DNA of 64,000 bases from Proteobacteria bacterium 005FR1 (GTDB lineage Bacteria; Pseudomonadota; Gammaproteobacteria; Pseudomonadales; Cellvibrionaceae): assembly GCA_026192395.1 (NCBI GenBank), contig WACF01000001.1, forward strand, positions 3,559,719 to 3,623,718, read 5' to 3'. Below the pieces are notes generated by a model. The model saw nothing but the letters and a program-made list of their open reading frames with translations, ran no database searches and was not told the DNA's origin. Made by a program: the position numbers and the translations under genes. Below are positions 35,637 through 44,261 of the stretch, piece by piece (within the stretch, counting starts at the first letter, position 1; each line of letters starts with the position of its first letter).

Positions 35637-36911
35637 ATGATTCGCGATACTTCCGCCCAGGATCTGGTGGTCGATGCAGGCCCGGCCAGACGTCGAAAGA
35701 TCAAAACCTTCAGCCTCATCGGTGGCGCACTCGCGCTGCTACTGACGGTTGCCGTGCCCGCTTACAACCGCTGGGCGCGATCGGAGATTGCGATACCGCT
35801 CGATCGCGTTCGCATGGCAACGGTCGAGCGAGGTGATTTTGTCCGTGAGGTGGGTGTAACCGGGCGCGTCGTTGCCGCCGTGGCACCAACGCTTTATGCG
35901 GCGGCGCTGGGAAGCGTCACGCTCGAAGTCCAGGCCGGCGACAACGTCGAGCAAGGCCAGGTGCTCGCCCGCATCGACAGTCCGGACGTCATCAACGAAC
36001 TGGACCGCGCGAGGGCAAATCTCGAAAGCCTTACCGTTGCCTGGGAGCGCCAGAAGATTGAAACGCGATCGGCGCAGCTGCAAAACCAGCAGGCCGTGGA
36101 TCTGGCCAAGGTGCGCCTCGACGCCGCTCAGCGCGAAGCCGAACGGGCTACGCTTTCCCACGAGAAGGGAGTGATGAGCCGACAGGAAATGGAAAAGGCG
36201 CTGGACGAAAAGGCCATGGCGGACGTGGAGTACAAGCACGCCGTCGAAAACGCCTCACTGGCGAAAGACTCGCTTGCCTTCGAATTACGTACGGCGAAGC
36301 TGGAAGTCGATCAACAGCAGCTGGTGGTGGACAACCTGCAGCGCCGCTCGGATGAACTCATCATTCGCTCGCCTGTGAACGGCATGATCGGCAATGTTGC
36401 CGTCGAACAGAAGGCGACGGTTGCGGCCAACACGCCCTTGCTGACGGTTGTCGATCTCAGCGCGCTTGAAGTGGAGGCGCAAATCCCCGAGTCCTATGCC
36501 GATGCTCTGGGTCTCGGCATGCCTGGCGAAATCAGCTACGGCTCATCGACTTACCAGGGCATCGTCACCGCGGTCTCCCCTGAGGTGCATAACTCCCAGG
36601 TCACAACGCGGGTGCGCTTCGACGGCGATGTCCCGCAGGACCTGCGACAGAACCAGCGAGTGTCCGTGCGCATCGTGATGGAGGTGAAAGAGGATGTGCT
36701 GACCGTGCAGCGCGGGCCCTTCCTCGACTCCGGCTCGGGTCGCATGGCTTACGTGGTTCGCGACGGCCTTGCGATTCGTACCCCGATTCAGGCGGGCTCG
36801 GCCAGCGTGAACGAAGTGGAAATCGTGTCTGGCTTGCAGGCAGGCGATCGGGTGGTCATTTCGTCGACCGATGTCTTCAAGAACGCAGAGTCAGTTTATC
36901 TCTCGGACTAA
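35637..36911 (+). CDS. HlyD-family periplasmic adaptor (membrane fusion protein)
   Basis: 424 residues. After a short cytoplasmic tail and one membrane helix (residues ~25-42: FSLIGGALALLLTVAVPAYN) comes a biotinyl-lipoyl-like half (LEVQAGDNVEQGQVLARIDS), a long coiled hairpin (residues ~120-230) and a beta-barrel end. It would bridge the ABC permeases to an outer-membrane channel, which is not in the window. The ATG at 35637 has GAGAGAG upstream; an earlier in-frame start would overlap the sigma-54 promoter and is rejected. First gene of a six-gene unit. Confidence 0.92.
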   Translation: MIRDTSAQDLVVDAGPARRRKIKTFSLIGGALALLLTVAVPAYNRWARSEIAIPLDRVRMATVERGDFVREVGVTGRVVAAVAPTLYAAALGSVTLEVQAGDNVEQGQVLARIDSPDVINELDRARANLESLTVAWERQKIETRSAQLQNQQAVDLAKVRLDAAQREAERATLSHEKGVMSRQEMEKALDEKAMADVEYKHAVENASLAKDSLAFELRTAKLEVDQQQLVVDNLQRRSDELIIRSPVNGMIGNVAVEQKATVAANTPLLTVVDLSALEVEAQIPESYADALGLGMPGEISYGSSTYQGIVTAVSPEVHNSQVTTRVRFDGDVPQDLRQNQRVSVRIVMEVKEDVLTVQRGPFLDSGSGRMAYVVRDGLAIRTPIQAGSASVNEVEIVSGLQAGDRVVISSTDVFKNAESVYLSD

Positions 36912-36972
36912 ACCGCACAGCTGCGGACTTTCATTCAAACAATCAACCGCGTAGTGCGGTATGGAGAAGAAC

Positions 36973-37689
36973 ATGTTGAACATGCAGAACATCAGCAAGG
37001 TGTACCGGACCGACCTCGTGCAGACTTACGCGCTGCGGGACTTCAGCCTCGAGGTGCACGAGGGCGAGTTTGTTTCGGTCACCGGACCTTCGGGTTCGGG
37101 AAAGACCACGTTTTTGAACATTGCCGGCATGCTGGAGGACTTCGATGGCGGCACCTACATGCTCGATGGCGAAAACGTCTCGAAGCTCAGCGATAACGCC
37201 CGATCAAAGATCCGCAACCAGAAGATCGGTTTCATTTTTCAGGGCTTCAACCTGATTCCGGACCTGAACCTCTGGGACAACGTCGATGTGCCGCTGCGCT
37301 ACCGCGGATTCAAGTCGGAAGAACGCGGGCGCCGAATCAAGGAAGCACTGGAGATGGTGGGCCTCGGTTCGCGTATGAAGCATCTGCCCTCGCAATTGTC
37401 CGGCGGCCAGCAGCAGCGCGTCGCCATCGCTCGGGCGATCGCCGGCAGCCCGCGCGTGATCATGGCCGACGAACCGACCGGGAACCTGGACTCGCTAATG
37501 GCACGTCAGGTCATGGAACTGCTGGAAAATATCAACGAAGCCGGTACCACCATCATTATGGTCACCCACGATCCGGAGCTGGCCCGCCGTGCCCACCGCA
37601 ATGTCCATGTGATGGACGGCCAGGTAAGCGATCCAGCAATTCTTCAGCAGCCCGTGCGCGGGCGCCAAGCTGCCGTTGCGGAAAACTAG
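36973..37689 (+). CDS. ABC transporter ATP-binding protein (MacB/LolD type)
   Basis: 238 residues. Walker A is GPSGSGKTT, the signature [14 protein letters not shown], Walker B VIMADEP with the following D-loop. It matches the MacB/LolD-type ATPases that pair with FtsX-like permeases. The ATG at 36973 ([14 protein letters not shown]) has GGAG six bases upstream; an ATG at 36961 overlaps this site. The stop lies 10 bp before the first permease start. Confidence 0.94.
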   Translation: MLNMQNISKVYRTDLVQTYALRDFSLEVHEGEFVSVTGPSGSGKTTFLNIAGMLEDFDGGTYMLDGENVSKLSDNARSKIRNQKIGFIFQGFNLIPDLNLWDNVDVPLRYRGFKSEERGRRIKEALEMVGLGSRMKHLPSQLSGGQQQRVAIARAIAGSPRVIMADEPTGNLDSLMARQVMELLENINEAGTTIIMVTHDPELARRAHRNVHVMDGQVSDPAILQQPVRGRQAAVAEN

Positions 37690-37699
37690 GAGGATTGCC

Positions 37700-39013
37700 A
37701 TGTTCAACTATTACATCAAACTGGCGGTGCTCAGCATCAGGCGCAATCCGGTGCTCAGTGCATTAATGGTGGCGGCGATCGCCGTCGGCATCGGCGCCTT
37801 CATGACGATGCTCACTCTCTATCACACCATGTCGGGTAACCCGATCTGGTGGAAAAACGATGTGCTCTATGTAGTGGGGGTGGATACCTGGGATCCGGCC
37901 CAGCCTTACTTCGAAGACCGGCCGGAGTTGCCGCCCGAGCAGATGACCTATCGCGATGCGAAAGCGCTGCATGAGTCGGGCATTCCCACTCACAAGACTT
38001 ATACCTTCCGGGTTGCCGGTGTCATCGAGCCGGCCAATAAAGACGTTGCGCCATTCATCGAAATGGGCCGGATGGCCACCAGCGACTTTTTTGCCATGTT
38101 CGATGTGCCCTTCGAGTATGGAGCCGCCTGGGATGCTCGAGCAGATCAAACTGACGAGTTCGTGACAGTGCTTTCCAAGGAGACTAACGACAAGGTATTT
38201 GCCGGAGAAAACAGCGTCGGGCAGACCATCCGAATCGACAGCCGGGACTACACCGTCGTCGGTGTACTGGACGAGTGGAATCCCTACCCGAAATTCTATG
38301 ATCCCACCACGGGCGCGTTTCGTGACAGCGAACCCTTTTATCTCCCGGCGCAGCTCTATGAAACGCTGCAACCGCAGCGCGGTGGCAGCACCAACTGCTG
38401 GAAGATGGTGAACATCGCGGACTTCGATGCCTTCAACAACTCCGAGTGTGCCTGGCTGCAGTACTGGGTTCAGCTGGATACGCCCGACCAGCAGGCGCGT
38501 TATCGCGATTTCCTGAGCGCCTACCTGCAGGAGCAGGCGGAGCTTGGTCGTAGCGCTCGACCTAATCAAATCCTGATGGCCACGCCAGCGGAGTGGATGG
38601 AGATTCAGGAAGTGGTCGGCGACGACAACAGGGTGCTGGTGGGACTGTCGGCGCTTTTCCTGATCGTCTGCTTGCTGAATACAGTGGGGCTGCTCCTCGC
38701 CAAGTTCCTTGGCCGCGCCGGAGAAATCAGCGTGCGGCGCGCCCTGGGAGCTTCACGTCTGCAGGTGTTCCGTCAGCAGCTGGTGGAGTGCGGATGCATT
38801 GGACTGCTCGGGGGGGTGTTCGGTCTGGGGCTGTCTGCACTGGGTCTGCTGGCCGTCAAGGGAATGTACCGTTACGACGGGCGACTCATGATGGATGGCG
38901 AAATGCTCATGGTCGCTTTCGCCACCGCCGTCCTGGCCAGCATCGCCGCAGGCCTCTGGCCGGCCTGGCAGATCTGCCGGGTGCCACCTGCCGGTTACCT
39001 CAAGACACAATAA
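37700..39013 (+). CDS. FtsX/MacB-type ABC permease 1
   Basis: 437 residues. The topology is one N-terminal helix (RNPVLSALMVAAIAVGIGAFM), a ~230-residue periplasmic domain of MacB-PCD type, then three C-terminal helices (VGLSALFLIVCLLNTVGLLL, GRAGEISVRRALGASRLQVF with the conserved RRALGA motif). AGGAGG at perfect spacing precedes the ATG at 37700. With the second permease it should form a heterodimer that drives a periplasmic mechanotransmission cycle rather than classic transport. Confidence 0.92.
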   Translation: MFNYYIKLAVLSIRRNPVLSALMVAAIAVGIGAFMTMLTLYHTMSGNPIWWKNDVLYVVGVDTWDPAQPYFEDRPELPPEQMTYRDAKALHESGIPTHKTYTFRVAGVIEPANKDVAPFIEMGRMATSDFFAMFDVPFEYGAAWDARADQTDEFVTVLSKETNDKVFAGENSVGQTIRIDSRDYTVVGVLDEWNPYPKFYDPTTGAFRDSEPFYLPAQLYETLQPQRGGSTNCWKMVNIADFDAFNNSECAWLQYWVQLDTPDQQARYRDFLSAYLQEQAELGRSARPNQILMATPAEWMEIQEVVGDDNRVLVGLSALFLIVCLLNTVGLLLAKFLGRAGEISVRRALGASRLQVFRQQLVECGCIGLLGGVFGLGLSALGLLAVKGMYRYDGRLMMDGEMLMVAFATAVLASIAAGLWPAWQICRVPPAGYLKTQ

Positions 39014-39055
39014 CGCGGCTTATCAGCTTGAAACATCCTTGCGAGGAATAAGATT

Positions 39056-40267
39056 ATGGAAATTCGACCGATACTTTCCGCCATGCTGCGGAGCAAAACC
39101 GGCCCCTTGCTGATCGCGATGCAAATTGCGATCACTTTGGCGATCGTGGTCAATGCAGCTTTCATCACCGACCAGCGCTCGGAAAAGATGGGGCGCGATA
39201 CCGGCATGGATGATCAGAACCTGATATTCGTCGGAACCTATGGCTTCGGTGCGAGCTATGACCACCGCGAGTCGATTCGCCAGGACCTTGACGCTTTGCG
39301 CGCGATGCCCGGGGTGGTGAATGCGGCTTACATGGACGGCGTTCCACTGTCGGGCAGTGGCGCGAACAGCGGCTATTCAGATAAGCCGATCGCGCCGAGT
39401 CAGCAGGCCGTCACCAACGCAAACTACTACAACGTCGATGAAAGAGCGCCGGAAACGCTCGGCCTCAAACTCGAGTCGGGCCGCTGGTTTCGCGCCGACG
39501 AAATTGAATACCGGCCCGGTGAAACCTTCATGCCGGAATCCATCGTCATCACCCGTGCGACCGCCGACGGCTTGTTCGGCGAAGGCGAGCTGGCCGTCGG
39601 CAAGCTGGTTTACGACGCCGGTAATGACACCTCGCGGGTCATCGGCGTGGTGGAGCATATGCAGGGGGCGTGGGTGAACTGGAACAATCTGGATCACGTG
39701 CTTCTGCGCGGCGCAATCGCCGAGGGTCCTTTAGGCGGGTATGTGGTGCGCGTCGAACCGGGGCTCGCCGGTCAGATGGTGGCGGAGATCGAAACGAAAT
39801 TGCAGGAAATCAGCCGCAACCGGGTGGTGATCGAGGTCCGCACGCTGGCCGACCACATGGCGGAAAGCTATTCCCGCGATTCGGCGATGATCCAGTTGCT
39901 GTCCGGCGTCAGCCTGTTGCTCGTTGCGGTTACCGCGCTGGGGATTATCGGTCTTGCAGCCTTCAACGTGAACCAACGCCGCAAGCAGATTGGTACACGG
40001 CGCGCGCTCGGTGCGACCCGTCGCGACGTTCTGCGCTACTTCATGACGGAGTCGCTGCTGATTGCCGGCATTGGGGTTCTTCTTGGCATAATCCTGGCCT
40101 TTCTGATGAGCTGGTGGCTGGGTACCCAGTTCAGCCTGCCTGCGCTGGACTGGCGATTCATTCCCCCGGCGATCTTCGGTCTGCTGATCATCAGTCAGCT
40201 GGCGGTACTTGGGCCAGCGCAACGGGCGACTCTGATCAGTCCTTCTTTGGCGACCCGAAGTGTCTGA
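39056..40267 (+). CDS. FtsX/MacB-type ABC permease 2
   Basis: 403 residues, with the same plan as permease 1: an N-terminal helix (GPLLIAMQIAITLAIVVNAA), a periplasmic domain, and three C-terminal helices with GTRRALGATRRDVLRYF. Two different permeases with one ATPase suggest a heterodimer. The ATG at 39056 follows GAGGAATAAGATT. The substrate is unknown; peptide antibiotics, lipopeptides or lipoproteins are typical for the class. Confidence 0.92.
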   Translation: MEIRPILSAMLRSKTGPLLIAMQIAITLAIVVNAAFITDQRSEKMGRDTGMDDQNLIFVGTYGFGASYDHRESIRQDLDALRAMPGVVNAAYMDGVPLSGSGANSGYSDKPIAPSQQAVTNANYYNVDERAPETLGLKLESGRWFRADEIEYRPGETFMPESIVITRATADGLFGEGELAVGKLVYDAGNDTSRVIGVVEHMQGAWVNWNNLDHVLLRGAIAEGPLGGYVVRVEPGLAGQMVAEIETKLQEISRNRVVIEVRTLADHMAESYSRDSAMIQLLSGVSLLLVAVTALGIIGLAAFNVNQRRKQIGTRRALGATRRDVLRYFMTESLLIAGIGVLLGIILAFLMSWWLGTQFSLPALDWRFIPPAIFGLLIISQLAVLGPAQRATLISPSLATRSV

Positions 40268-40268
40268 G

Positions 40269-40298
40269 TTGGGAAGCACTTTTGGTTTCGACTAGAAT
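40269..40298 (+). promoter_or_regulatory. Possible internal promoter for the regulator-kinase pair
   Basis: TTGGGA (40269-40274) and TAGAAT (40293-40298) with an 18-bp spacer lie in the 77-bp gap before the response regulator gene. Such a promoter would supply basal regulator before sigma-54 activation. Confidence 0.35.
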
Positions 40299-40344
40299 GG
40301 CTCGGGTGGATCACCAGGTCCGCCCGTTTTCCTGAGGACTCCCG

Positions 40345-41685
40345 ATGCCGAAAATTCTTGTAATCGATGACAACGTTAGCGTTTGCGAAGCGATAGAGCT
40401 GTTGTTTTCGTTGCACGATATCGACACCGACTCGGCGCAGTCGCCGCAGGAAGGTCTCGATATGCTAGCCGGCGATCATTTCGACCTCGTTATCCAGGAC
40501 ATGAATTTCTCCGCGGACACCACCTCGGGCGAGGAGGGCGCGCAGTTGTTCAGAGACATCCGGCAGGCTCAGCCGGACCTGCCCGTGATTCTGCTCACCG
40601 CCTGGACCAATCTGGAAATGGCGGTGGGGCTGGTAAAGAGCGGCGCGGCCGATTATCTCTCCAAGCCCTGGGATGATGCCAAGCTGGTGGCGACTGTTCG
40701 CAACCTCTTGCAGCTGGGCGGGCTCGCGCGGGAAAACCGCAAGCTCCATCACCAGCGTCAAACCCGGCGGGACAAGCTGGCAAGGGAATTCGATCTCGGC
40801 GGATTGATCTACGATAGCGACGCCATGCAGGAACTGGCCAGTCTCGCTGCTCGGGTCGCGCGATCCGATCTGCCGGTGCTGATCACCGGCCCGAACGGCG
40901 CGGGCAAGGAACTGATTGCCGACATCGTCCAGCGAAACTCGGCAGTGAGCGATGCCGCTTACGTGAAGGTTAATGCCGGTGCGCTGCCTTCGGAATTGAT
41001 GGAAGCCGAGCTTTTCGGCGCGGAGGCGGGTGCTTACACAGGGGCGAACAAGGCGAGGGAGGGCCGCTTCGAAGCGGCGGACGGAGGCACTCTGTTCCTC
41101 GACGAAATCGGCAACCTGCCTCTGGCGGGGCAGGTGAAGCTGCTGCGAGTGCTGCAGACCGGTGAATTCGACCGGCTCGGCAGCACCAGAACCCGCAAGG
41201 CGAGAGTGCGTTTGATTAGCGCGACCAATGCCGATTTGCCCGCGTTGATGCGGGAAGGCCGCTTTCGCGAAGACCTTTATTACCGTCTTAATGTCATTGA
41301 GCTGCGCGTACCCGCACTGTGCGAGCGGCCCGAAGATGCCCTGTTGATCGCGCGCAGCATGCTGCCGGCCGGCCGGGGCTTCTCCAGCGAGGCCGAGGAC
41401 GCAATCCTCGCGTATCAATGGCCCGGCAATGTGCGCGAACTTCGCAATCACGTGCAGCGGGCGCTCCTGCTGGCCGCCGGGGATCTGATTGGAGTGCGCG
41501 ATCTGGACCTGCCCAGCCCCAAGCGCGAGGCTGCCGAACCGGACGCGAAAGAGATCGAAACCGCCCTGAAGAAACACAACGGCGTGATCGCCAATGCGGC
41601 GCGAGAGTTGGGGCTGAGTCGTCAGGCACTCTATCGGCGCATGGAAAAGTTCGGGCTCAAAGATTCCAGCGGTGCCGGTGCGTGA
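40345..41685 (+). CDS. NtrC-family sigma-54-dependent response regulator
   Basis: 446 residues. Receiver domain: Asp52 in VIQDMNFS is the phosphoacceptor, with the conserved Lys in LSKPWDD. AAA+ domain at ~150-380: Walker A TGPNGAGKEL, Walker B LFLDEIGNL, and GAYTGA in FGAEAGAYTGANKAREG, the loop that contacts sigma-54. A Fis-type helix-turn-helix closes the protein (NAARELGLSRQALYRRMEKF). The Walker A differs slightly from the commoner GESGTGKE. It should activate the -24/-12 promoter at 35554 through the GGACA/TGTCC sites, giving positive autoregulation if transcription reads through. Confidence 0.95.
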   Translation: MPKILVIDDNVSVCEAIELLFSLHDIDTDSAQSPQEGLDMLAGDHFDLVIQDMNFSADTTSGEEGAQLFRDIRQAQPDLPVILLTAWTNLEMAVGLVKSGAADYLSKPWDDAKLVATVRNLLQLGGLARENRKLHHQRQTRRDKLAREFDLGGLIYDSDAMQELASLAARVARSDLPVLITGPNGAGKELIADIVQRNSAVSDAAYVKVNAGALPSELMEAELFGAEAGAYTGANKAREGRFEAADGGTLFLDEIGNLPLAGQVKLLRVLQTGEFDRLGSTRTRKARVRLISATNADLPALMREGRFREDLYYRLNVIELRVPALCERPEDALLIARSMLPAGRGFSSEAEDAILAYQWPGNVRELRNHVQRALLLAAGDLIGVRDLDLPSPKREAAEPDAKEIETALKKHNGVIANAARELGLSRQALYRRMEKFGLKDSSGAGA

Positions 41686-42995
41686 TTCGCTATTCCCTCG
41701 AAGGACGATTTCAGTTCGTCGCCAGCGTCGCGCTGTTGCTCGGACTTTTATTCGGCGCGCTCATCACTCGCGAAACCGGCTCTCTATGGCTCGGGATTAC
41801 CCTCGGCGCACTGCCGGGCCTCATCATCACTGTGATCTTGACGCGACAAGTCACGCGTCCGATCAATCGCATCCTGCAGGCTTTAGCTGATGGCGTCGCC
41901 TCTTATCGCGACGGGGATTTCAGCGTGAGCCTCGGCACGGATCGTCGTGATGAAATCGGTGCGCTGGTCAAAGCCTTCAACGAAATTGGCGACGTACTGC
42001 GAGCCGAGCGGCAAAACCTGTTTCAGCGAGAGCTCCTGCTGGACACGGTCATTCAATCGACGCCCACCGCGCTGGTGCTGACCGATTTGGCGGGACACGT
42101 GGTTTATTCCAACACGGCGGCGCGGAAGTTGTTCCGTGCTGGCAGGCGCATCGAAGGCTTCGACTTCGAAGAGCTGGTCGGCGACGTTCAACCGGACTTG
42201 CTCGATCCCGTACGCGAGCAACGTGAAGGCTTGATAACGGTCGCCAGTGGGGGCGAGGAGGAGGTCTTCCATCTCTCGCACGGACACTTCACCCTGAATA
42301 CCCGCCCGCATCACCTGTATCTGTTCAAACAACTGACCCGCGAGCTCACCCGCCAGGAAGTGGCAACCTGGAAAAAAGTGATACGCGTGATCAGCCATGA
42401 GCTGAACAATTCTCTGGCCCCGATTACGTCCCTGGCGCATTCCGGTGGTGAACTGGTGCGGCGCGGCGATTCGTCCAGACTCGCCACTGTTTTCGCCAGT
42501 ATCGAAGAACGCGGTGCTTACCTGAAAAAGTTTATCGATGGCTATGCCCGTTTTGCCAAGCTGCCGGCGCCGCAGTCCGAAGTGGTCGACTGGCGCTCCT
42601 TTGTGGAATCTCTTAACGAGATGATCCAGTTTCGGGTGCGCGAGCCGCTGCCCGAAGGCCCGGGCTGCTTCGATCCGGTGCAGATTCAGCAGGTGATGCT
42701 GAACCTGCTGAAAAATGCGGTCGAAGCGGGGAGCGAACCCGAGGACGTTGAAGTTGAAGTACGTAGCGACCGCTTGCGCACGCGCATCGACGTGCGCGAT
42801 CGGGGTGCGGGAATGTCCGACAGCGTACTGCAGCATGCCTTGCTGCCGTTTTACTCGACAAAAAAGTCAGGCACGGGACTGGGCCTTTCCCTGAGCCGGG
42901 AGATCGTCGAGGCGCACGGGGGAAGTTTGAGCGTCAGCAATCGCGAGGGAGGAGGACTGGAAGTGTCCTTCTGGCTTCCCGCGAGGGGAGACTGA
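41682..42995 (+). CDS. Sensor histidine kinase, NtrB-like
   Basis: 437 residues. Two N-terminal membrane helices (VASVALLLGLLFGALI, WLGITLGALPGLIITVILT) with only a short periplasmic loop, a HAMP domain (RPINRILQALADG), a PAS-like region, the H-box in VISHELNNSLAPITSLA, and ATPase boxes (LLKNAVEAG, RDRGAGMSD, GTGLGLSLS). The GTG at 41682 overlaps the regulator stop by 4 nt. The tiny periplasmic loop suggests signals are sensed within the membrane or via the transporter, as in Bce-type systems. The signal is unknown. Confidence 0.93.
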   Translation: MIRYSLEGRFQFVASVALLLGLLFGALITRETGSLWLGITLGALPGLIITVILTRQVTRPINRILQALADGVASYRDGDFSVSLGTDRRDEIGALVKAFNEIGDVLRAERQNLFQRELLLDTVIQSTPTALVLTDLAGHVVYSNTAARKLFRAGRRIEGFDFEELVGDVQPDLLDPVREQREGLITVASGGEEEVFHLSHGHFTLNTRPHHLYLFKQLTRELTRQEVATWKKVIRVISHELNNSLAPITSLAHSGGELVRRGDSSRLATVFASIEERGAYLKKFIDGYARFAKLPAPQSEVVDWRSFVESLNEMIQFRVREPLPEGPGCFDPVQIQQVMLNLLKNAVEAGSEPEDVEVEVRSDRLRTRIDVRDRGAGMSDSVLQHALLPFYSTKKSGTGLGLSLSREIVEAHGGSLSVSNREGGGLEVSFWLPARGD

Positions 42996-43002
42996 AGCTT
43001 GG

Positions 43003-43035
43003 AAAAAAGGCAGGACTGAAGTCCTGCCTTTTTTT
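43003..43035. terminator. Bidirectional intrinsic terminator
   Basis: AAAAAAGGCAGGAC (43003-43016) and GTCCTGCCTTTTTTT (43021-43035) form a perfect stem with the 4-nt loop TGAA; T-runs result on both strands. It ends the sigma-54/ABC unit and the convergent kinase gene (43038, minus). Confidence 0.9.
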
Positions 43036-43037
43036 GA

Positions 43038-44039
43038 CTAGCCGCCGATAACAAGCCGCTTGATTTCGGTGTGCTGTTCTGCCGGCAAGCGGGGCCCGTA
43101 TTGGGTGACCAGACGCGCTGATGCCGCACTTGCCAGTTCGCCGGCCACAGCGAAGGAATGGCCGTGTGTGATGGCATAAAGGAAGGCGCCCGCGAACATG
43201 TCTCCAGCGCCGTTGGTATCGATCGCCTTCACCGATTGGGCGGCAACCTCGATCATGTCGCTGCCGTCAAAGAGCAGCGCGCCGCGGGCACCACGAGTGA
43301 TGGCGAAGCTGTTGGCATACTGCTTTAGCGCTTCAGCGGCGTGTTCCACGGAGTCGGTGCCGGTAAAGCCTTTCGCTTCCTGTTCGTTGCAGAACAGCAG
43401 GTCCACTCGCTCACCGACCATCTCCTTCAGGCCTTCGCCAAAGATGTCCACCATTGCCGGGTCCGAGAGGCTCAGCGAAGTTTTCACACCATGCGCCTGC
43501 GCCAGTTCGCGCAGCTTGATGGCCGCCGCCTTGCCGGTGGGCGAGGAGACCAGGTAGCCCTCGATATACACGTACTGACATTCCGGGACGATGTGGGGAT
43601 GCAGCTCAGCGGTCGACAATGAGGCGCTCATCCCGAGATAGGTACTCATGGTTCGCTCGGCGTCCGGGGTGATCATGACCAGACACTTGCCGGTGATCCC
43701 TTTCTCCGGCTGGCCGTTGTGGTGGTAATCCACTCCTGCCGCGCGCAAATCGTTGATGTAGAACTCGCCGTTCTCATCATCGGCGACTTTACAGGAGTAA
43801 AAGTTCTTGCCACCGAAATAGCTGGCAGCAATGATGGTGTTTGCGGCGGATCCGCCCGAGGCGCGATTGGAGTGCACCAGATGATCCGAGAGCTGGTTCA
43901 TCAGCACGTGCTGCTGGTCTTCGTCAACCAGCGTCATCACGCCTTTCTGGATGCCGAATCGTTCGAGATCCGCATCGCTTACGTCGATCTCCGTATCCAC
44001 CAGGGCGGCCCCGATGCCATAGACGTGATATTTGCTCAT
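43038..44039 (-). CDS. PfkB-family carbohydrate/nucleoside kinase (adenosine kinase-like)
   Basis: 333 residues. The PfkB C-terminal signature is AIDTNGAGDMFAGAFLYAI with the catalytic Asp, and the N-terminal GG-containing substrate region is SNRASGGSAANTIIAASYFG. Close relatives are annotated as adenosine kinase or PfkB-type sugar kinase; the exact substrate is not clear. It starts with an ATG at 44039. It lies alone between the ABC unit and mrcB. Confidence 0.85.
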   Translation of the reverse strand: MSKYHVYGIGAALVDTEIDVSDADLERFGIQKGVMTLVDEDQQHVLMNQLSDHLVHSNRASGGSAANTIIAASYFGGKNFYSCKVADDENGEFYINDLRAAGVDYHHNGQPEKGITGKCLVMITPDAERTMSTYLGMSASLSTAELHPHIVPECQYVYIEGYLVSSPTGKAAAIKLRELAQAHGVKTSLSLSDPAMVDIFGEGLKEMVGERVDLLFCNEQEAKGFTGTDSVEHAAEALKQYANSFAITRGARGALLFDGSDMIEVAAQSVKAIDTNGAGDMFAGAFLYAITHGHSFAVAGELASAASARLVTQYGPRLPAEQHTEIKRLVIGG

Positions 44040-44261
44040 GAATTGCTCGCTTTTTGAGGTGGGTTCAAATCAGTGATGCATTATGCGGATTTGGCCTCAG
44101 GCGATAAAGTCTCCTCGATAATGCCCTGGCGCGCAGCTAAACTTGGTTACCTAAATTCGTTTACCGCCAGGATCTGACGGGCGCTCGTCCCGGGTAGTGC
44201 ATCTTACGGGCGCCACTTGCCAGATCCTGCGCCGCAAGGATTTCCTCCCCGATTTTTTCCG

